Positions 60,550 to 64,000 of a DNA stretch of 64,000 bases are shown piece after piece (position 1 is the first letter of the stretch; the number at the start of each line of letters is the position of its first letter). The notes under the pieces were generated by a model. That model saw only the letters and a program-made list of their open reading frames with translations. It ran no database searches and was not told where the DNA came from. The position numbers were made by a program, and so were the translations under genes. The DNA is from a bacterium (GTDB lineage Bacteria; Chloroflexota; Anaerolineae; Caldilineales; Caldilineaceae), in the NCBI GenBank assembly GCA_016124945.1, contig WGMT01000076.1:1-64000 (forward strand), given 5' to 3'.

Positions 60550-61605
60550 TTATGCTCTGGGTGCCGCCGTCGTCTCGCGCGCCACCATGTGACCGAGCAA
60601 CACCAGCCGCGCCGGTGGGATCGGCTCTTCCGACGAGATCAGGTTGTTGAGGATGGTCACCGCCATCTCGCCCATGCGGTATTTGGGCACGTGATAGGTG
60701 GTAAGCGGCGGGAAACTGTACGCCGCCGAGCGGACATCGTCGATGCCCACAATCGAAATGTCGTCGGGGATGCGCAGGCCGGCGTCTTTGATCGCCTCCA
60801 TCGCCCCGAATGCGCTCTTGTCGCTCACGGCGAAGACCGCTGTAGGCGGCTCAGGCAGTGCCAACAACTGCTGCATCTGCAAATAGCCCTTGCGCGGATG
60901 GCCTGAAACGGATCGAGGATGTAACTCGTCGTCTACAGGTAGGCCACTTTCCACCATCGCCACCAGATGACCGCGCATGCGATGGCGCAAACTGCTGTAC
61001 TTGTTCGGCCCCCCCAACGCCCCAATCCGTCGATGCCCCAGCTCAATCAAATGCTCCGTCACCACACGGCCCGCGGTGAAATTGTCCGCCGTCACCGAGT
61101 GGATTGATGCCCCTTCCATGTAGTTTTCCACCAACACCACGGGACGGCCGGCGTTGGCGATCTCGCTGATCACATCGGTGGTAATGTCGCCGTCGTTGGC
61201 GATGATCAGCCCGTCTACGTTGCGGCCCATCAGGGCGCGGATACTGTCCAACGGATCGACGTTGGGGCGGTAGAGATGGAGCAACAGGTGATGATCCAGG
61301 CGGTAGGCCGTCTCTTCGATGCCGGCCACCACCTGTTGGTAGAAGCCTTCATCGCTGGAGGGGACGGTGAGCGATTCCATGAGCAGCCCAAAGACTTTAT
61401 TGGTGGTGACACCGTTGCTGCGCCGCCGGTCGGGGACGTAGCCGATTTCGTTCATCACGTCGAGGACGCGGGCGCGCGTCTCGTCGCCGATCCCTGGCTT
61501 GTTGTTCACCACCAGCGAAACCGTAGAGAGCGAAACACCTGCTGCTTTGGCAACGTCGCGCATGCTGGGCGCCGACGGTGTATCTGGAGATGGGTGTGTT
61601 GTCAA
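60550..61605 (-). CDS. LacI-family transcriptional regulator
   Basis: Sugar-responsive repressor of 351 residues. HTH at about 14-62 (MRDVAKAAGVSLSTVSLVVN) and a periplasmic-binding-like sugar domain (DGLIIANDGD, IGALGGPNKYSSLRHRMRG, DDISIVGIDDVRSAAYSFPPLTT). It is divergent from the binding-protein gene at 62272, with 666 bp between them, and probably controls it. A weak palindrome, AGCCC-N3-GGGCT at 61661-61673, is the only operator-like sequence noticed near its start. Confidence 0.9.
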   Translation of the reverse strand: MTTHPSPDTPSAPSMRDVAKAAGVSLSTVSLVVNNKPGIGDETRARVLDVMNEIGYVPDRRRSNGVTTNKVFGLLMESLTVPSSDEGFYQQVVAGIEETAYRLDHHLLLHLYRPNVDPLDSIRALMGRNVDGLIIANDGDITTDVISEIANAGRPVVLVENYMEGASIHSVTADNFTAGRVVTEHLIELGHRRIGALGGPNKYSSLRHRMRGHLVAMVESGLPVDDELHPRSVSGHPRKGYLQMQQLLALPEPPTAVFAVSDKSAFGAMEAIKDAGLRIPDDISIVGIDDVRSAAYSFPPLTTYHVPKYRMGEMAVTILNNLISSEEPIPPARLVLLGHMVARETTAAPRA

Positions 61606-62271
61606 GGCTCCTCCGTGTACCGAAAAACGGGGCGATGCAGAGCAGAGATTCCTGGAAATTAGCCCAACGGGCTGAGGATTTTCAGATTCTACCTGCTTGT
61701 GAATTTGGTGTCAATCTGCCCAGGGATTAGGGGCACGTTTTGCGTTGGAGGGGCAAGATTGACCTTCCCGGAAGGTTGTTGCCCTAGCGCGAAACGCACC
61801 TTGGGATGAGAAGTTGTTCTATTCTCTTTGTTTATTAAAACATTGGTTTTTGTTTTAGTAAATAGGGGTGTTGACATTCGATTTCTTTTAGTGTACAGTC
61901 TAGGCAGTTTGTAGTAAGTCTTCCTAATCCACAAGCTTTCATCAATACCATAACAATAGAAAAGGGCATCGGCGTCTTTGTTTTTGATGCCTGGAAACCT
62001 TGCAAGTTGTCCGCTGTCATCCCACTTTTTACGGCGGACGGTTGTTTTTTGCATTCTAATGGTAGACGTTTGGTTTGGGCGCAGTACACGTACGTCTTCA
62101 CCTTTTGTCATTCACAATCTCAACAAAACTTGAACTGTTTGGCCACAGTTACTCCCTGTGGTCTGCTTCCTCTTACCTGTAATCTATCCTTCCACAGTTT
62201 CCTATTCCGTTTTGGTCGGCCCTACACCGGCCTATGACGTTTTTACTCAATTTAGTCACTAGGAGGAACGA
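61606..62271. other. Long AT-rich leader region
   Basis: The 666-bp gap between the two divergent genes is visibly richer in A and T than its flanks. It holds a good plus-strand promoter at 61871-61899 and no gene with a convincing start. A minus-strand frame (61689-62111) was examined and not accepted. The predicted leader of about 366 bases before 62272 is long. Confidence 0.5.
61871..61899 (+). promoter_or_regulatory. Sigma70-type promoter for the binding-protein gene
   Basis: TTGACA (61871-61876), 17-bp spacer, TACAGT (61894-61899). The start near 61906 gives an untranslated leader of about 366 bases before the ATG at 62272. Confidence 0.6.
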
Positions 62272-64000
62272 ATGAGCGAGCATCGAATCTCAAGACGTGC
62301 ATTCCTACAGCAGTTGGGCTTGATGACTGCGGGTGGTGTGCTGGTGGCGTCCTGTGCGCCGGCGGGTGGGCCGGGGGCAGCGGCGCCTGGCGGGGGAGAA
62401 GCAGCCAGCGCCATTGACACTGCTGCGGAAGTGGCGCCGGGCGTTCCCCGCGCCCAGACACTGATCCTCGAAAACCCCACCGGTCGCGTCGTCCCCGCGG
62501 ATGACTTTAACCGCTGGCGACCGGGCATGCAGTCCGCTTCCACTGGTTTGCAGCAGTTGGGCCTCGACGCCCTCTGGTACATCGACCCCGACGCCGGCAT
62601 CGACGGTGTATGGGACAATTCGCTGGCTGCCGAGAAACCCATCTACAACGAAGACTTCACGCAGATGACAGTGAAACTGCGCGAGGGCATCTACTGGAGC
62701 GATGGCGTCGAATTCACCGCAGACGACCTGATCTACACCGTCGATGTGCAGAAGAACACCCCTGGGCTGGCCTACACCGGTCAATTCACCAAGTATGTGG
62801 CTAGCATGGAGAAGCCCGACAACTATACCGTTGTCTTCAACCTGGCCGAACCGAACTCCCGCTTCCACGGTCTCTTCACCGTGCGTTGGAGCGCCTGTTT
62901 CATGATGCCCAAGCACATCTTCGAGCAGCAGGCCGACGTGGTTGCCTTCACCTTCAACCCGCCTGTCAGCCTTGGCCCGTATGTGCTTAAGGACTTCGAT
63001 CCGCAGGGCAACTGGTATTTGTGGGAACGCCGCGAAGATTGGCAGCGCACCACCCTGGCCCGCTTCGGCGAGCCGGCTCCGAAGTTCGCCATGTACATCG
63101 CCCCTGGCCCAAGCGACAAGAAGGTCATGGCGCAGACAGCCGGCGATCTCGATGTGATTCACGACATCGCACCCGAAGGCATGATCACCCTGGCGCGCAC
63201 CAACCCCACCTCCAAGGGCTGGTTCAAGTCTTTCCCGTGGGCCCACCCCGATCCCACGCTGCCCGCTGTGCTCTACAACAACGAGAAGCCCGGCCTCGAC
63301 AACAAAGATGTGCGCTGGGCGTTGACCCTGGCCATCGATATCGTGCGCGTGGCGATGGCGTCCTACCGCGGCGCGGCGACGATTTCAGCGATCCATGTGC
63401 CGCCTACCGGTTTGTATCCCCAATACTACTTTGAACCGCTGCAGGATTGGCTGAATGACTTCACCCTTGATCTGGGTGGGGGTGAAGAATATAAGCCCTA
63501 CGATCCTTCAGCGGCCACACGCATCGCTGACGCCGCCCGCGAATCGTTAGGCGATCTGGTGCCCACCGACGAAGCTGAGATCAAGAAGGCCATCGGTCTT
63601 GGCTGGTGGAACTACGATCTGGATGCCGCCGAAAAGTTGATGATCAAGGGCGGCTGCTCCCGTGGTTCCGATGGCAAATGGTTACTGCCTGATGGTTCGC
63701 TCTTCACCATTGCGCTTCTGGCCGAAGGTGACACCCGCCCCATCATGAACCGTGGTGCCAGCATGATCGTGGAGAACTGGCGTGAATTCGGTATCGAGGC
63801 GACCCTCGATGTGCGCGACAACGCCACCCGCTCCCGCCTGGCCCTCCTGGGCGAGTTCGACGCCGATTTCGGCTGGACGATTGAGACCTGGGGCGGTCAC
63901 CCGGATCTCTTCTTCTTCCTCGAATCGTGGCACTCGGACTTTTACCGGCCCACCGGCGAGAATGCAGTCGGTCGCAATCGCATGCGCTGGCAGCACCCCG
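62272..64000 (+). CDS. Peptide/oligosaccharide ABC transporter substrate-binding protein (family 5), partial
   Basis: Runs off the right edge of the window. AGGAGGAACGA precedes the ATG. The N-terminus has a twin-arginine motif (SRRAFLQQLG) followed by the lipobox VASC (C28), so it is probably a Tat-exported lipoprotein. The family 5 fold (DppA/OppA type) is supported by MTVKLREGIYWSDGVEFTADD, SLGPYVLKDFDPQGNW and RWALTLAIDIVRVAM. The family usually has 500-600 residues and 576 codons are in view. Opposite to and probably controlled by the LacI gene at 60550-61605, suggesting an oligosaccharide substrate. Confidence 0.88.
   Translation, partial: MSEHRISRRAFLQQLGLMTAGGVLVASCAPAGGPGAAAPGGGEAASAIDTAAEVAPGVPRAQTLILENPTGRVVPADDFNRWRPGMQSASTGLQQLGLDALWYIDPDAGIDGVWDNSLAAEKPIYNEDFTQMTVKLREGIYWSDGVEFTADDLIYTVDVQKNTPGLAYTGQFTKYVASMEKPDNYTVVFNLAEPNSRFHGLFTVRWSACFMMPKHIFEQQADVVAFTFNPPVSLGPYVLKDFDPQGNWYLWERREDWQRTTLARFGEPAPKFAMYIAPGPSDKKVMAQTAGDLDVIHDIAPEGMITLARTNPTSKGWFKSFPWAHPDPTLPAVLYNNEKPGLDNKDVRWALTLAIDIVRVAMASYRGAATISAIHVPPTGLYPQYYFEPLQDWLNDFTLDLGGGEEYKPYDPSAATRIADAARESLGDLVPTDEAEIKKAIGLGWWNYDLDAAEKLMIKGGCSRGSDGKWLLPDGSLFTIALLAEGDTRPIMNRGASMIVENWREFGIEATLDVRDNATRSRLALLGEFDADFGWTIETWGGHPDLFFFLESWHSDFYRPTGENAVGRNRMRWQHP

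Noticed and set aside
61689..62111. Minus-strand frame of 140 codons in the AT-rich leader
   Set aside because: No ribosome-binding site, no homology, and it overlaps a good opposite promoter.

Overview
The window looks like chromosomal DNA of a heterotrophic member of the Chloroflexota, most likely near Anaerolineae or Caldilineae. This is inferred from gene style, not from a marker gene: secreted LysM proteins with Pro/Thr-rich spacers, many sugar ABC transporters with LacI regulators, GH2/GH32/GH42 glycosidases, NB-ARC/TPR regulators and BNR/LamG surface proteins. Its only housekeeping RNA is a tmRNA gene (ssrA, 33352-33757, minus strand). I saw no rRNA, tRNA, CRISPR array, phage or intact insertion sequence.

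Layout. 0.1-4.9 kb: dtd, a tetraheme duplicated cytochrome-c-peroxidase-like protein, and a LexA-box-controlled radical SAM/HhH protein. 5-14.3 kb: a LysM-SH3-CBM9-like secreted protein, an HExxH protein, and a signalling island with an XRE/NB-ARC/TPR regulator, a divergent secreted peptide gene, and a split NB-ARC + TPR gene pair. 14.3-26 kb (minus strand): membrane protein, DHODH-like protein, GH42 beta-galactosidase, threonine dehydratase, hisB overlapping a TumE/TumA-like pair, an epimerase, a LamG surface protein, a class A beta-lactamase fold protein and a methyltransferase. 26-34 kb: DNA polymerase IV, decayed genes, a cold-shock gene with a structured leader, TetR + cytochrome P450, and a DNA methyltransferase translationally coupled to a MerB-family gene. 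34-38.6 kb: MFS, GNAT and ABC-F genes that look like a resistance cassette, plus small ORFs. 38.9-46.9 kb: GH2, gene fragments, a DUF7010-like membrane protein, two glycosyltransferases and GNAT genes. 47-53 kb: a fructan/sucrose locus (LacI, binding protein, two permeases, GH32). 53-60 kb: a LysM-GerMN lipoprotein-like protein, an orphan binding protein and a 1212-residue BNR protein. 60.5-64 kb: a second LacI gene and the start of an oligopeptide-type binding protein.

Two signals stand out. (1) The MerB-family gene (32553-33266) has one in-frame TGA exactly where organomercurial lyase carries its second catalytic cysteine. A stem-loop with bacterial SECIS geometry follows, so it is a candidate selenocysteine-containing MerB. 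(2) A dispersed family of degenerate 7-bp tandem repeats, often paired as inverted arms around a GGGATC...GATCCC core, begins at or within the stop codons of about twelve unrelated genes and often fills the whole gap to the next gene. The repeat next to the MerB gene abuts the downstream TAA and not the internal TGA, which independently supports the read-through frame.
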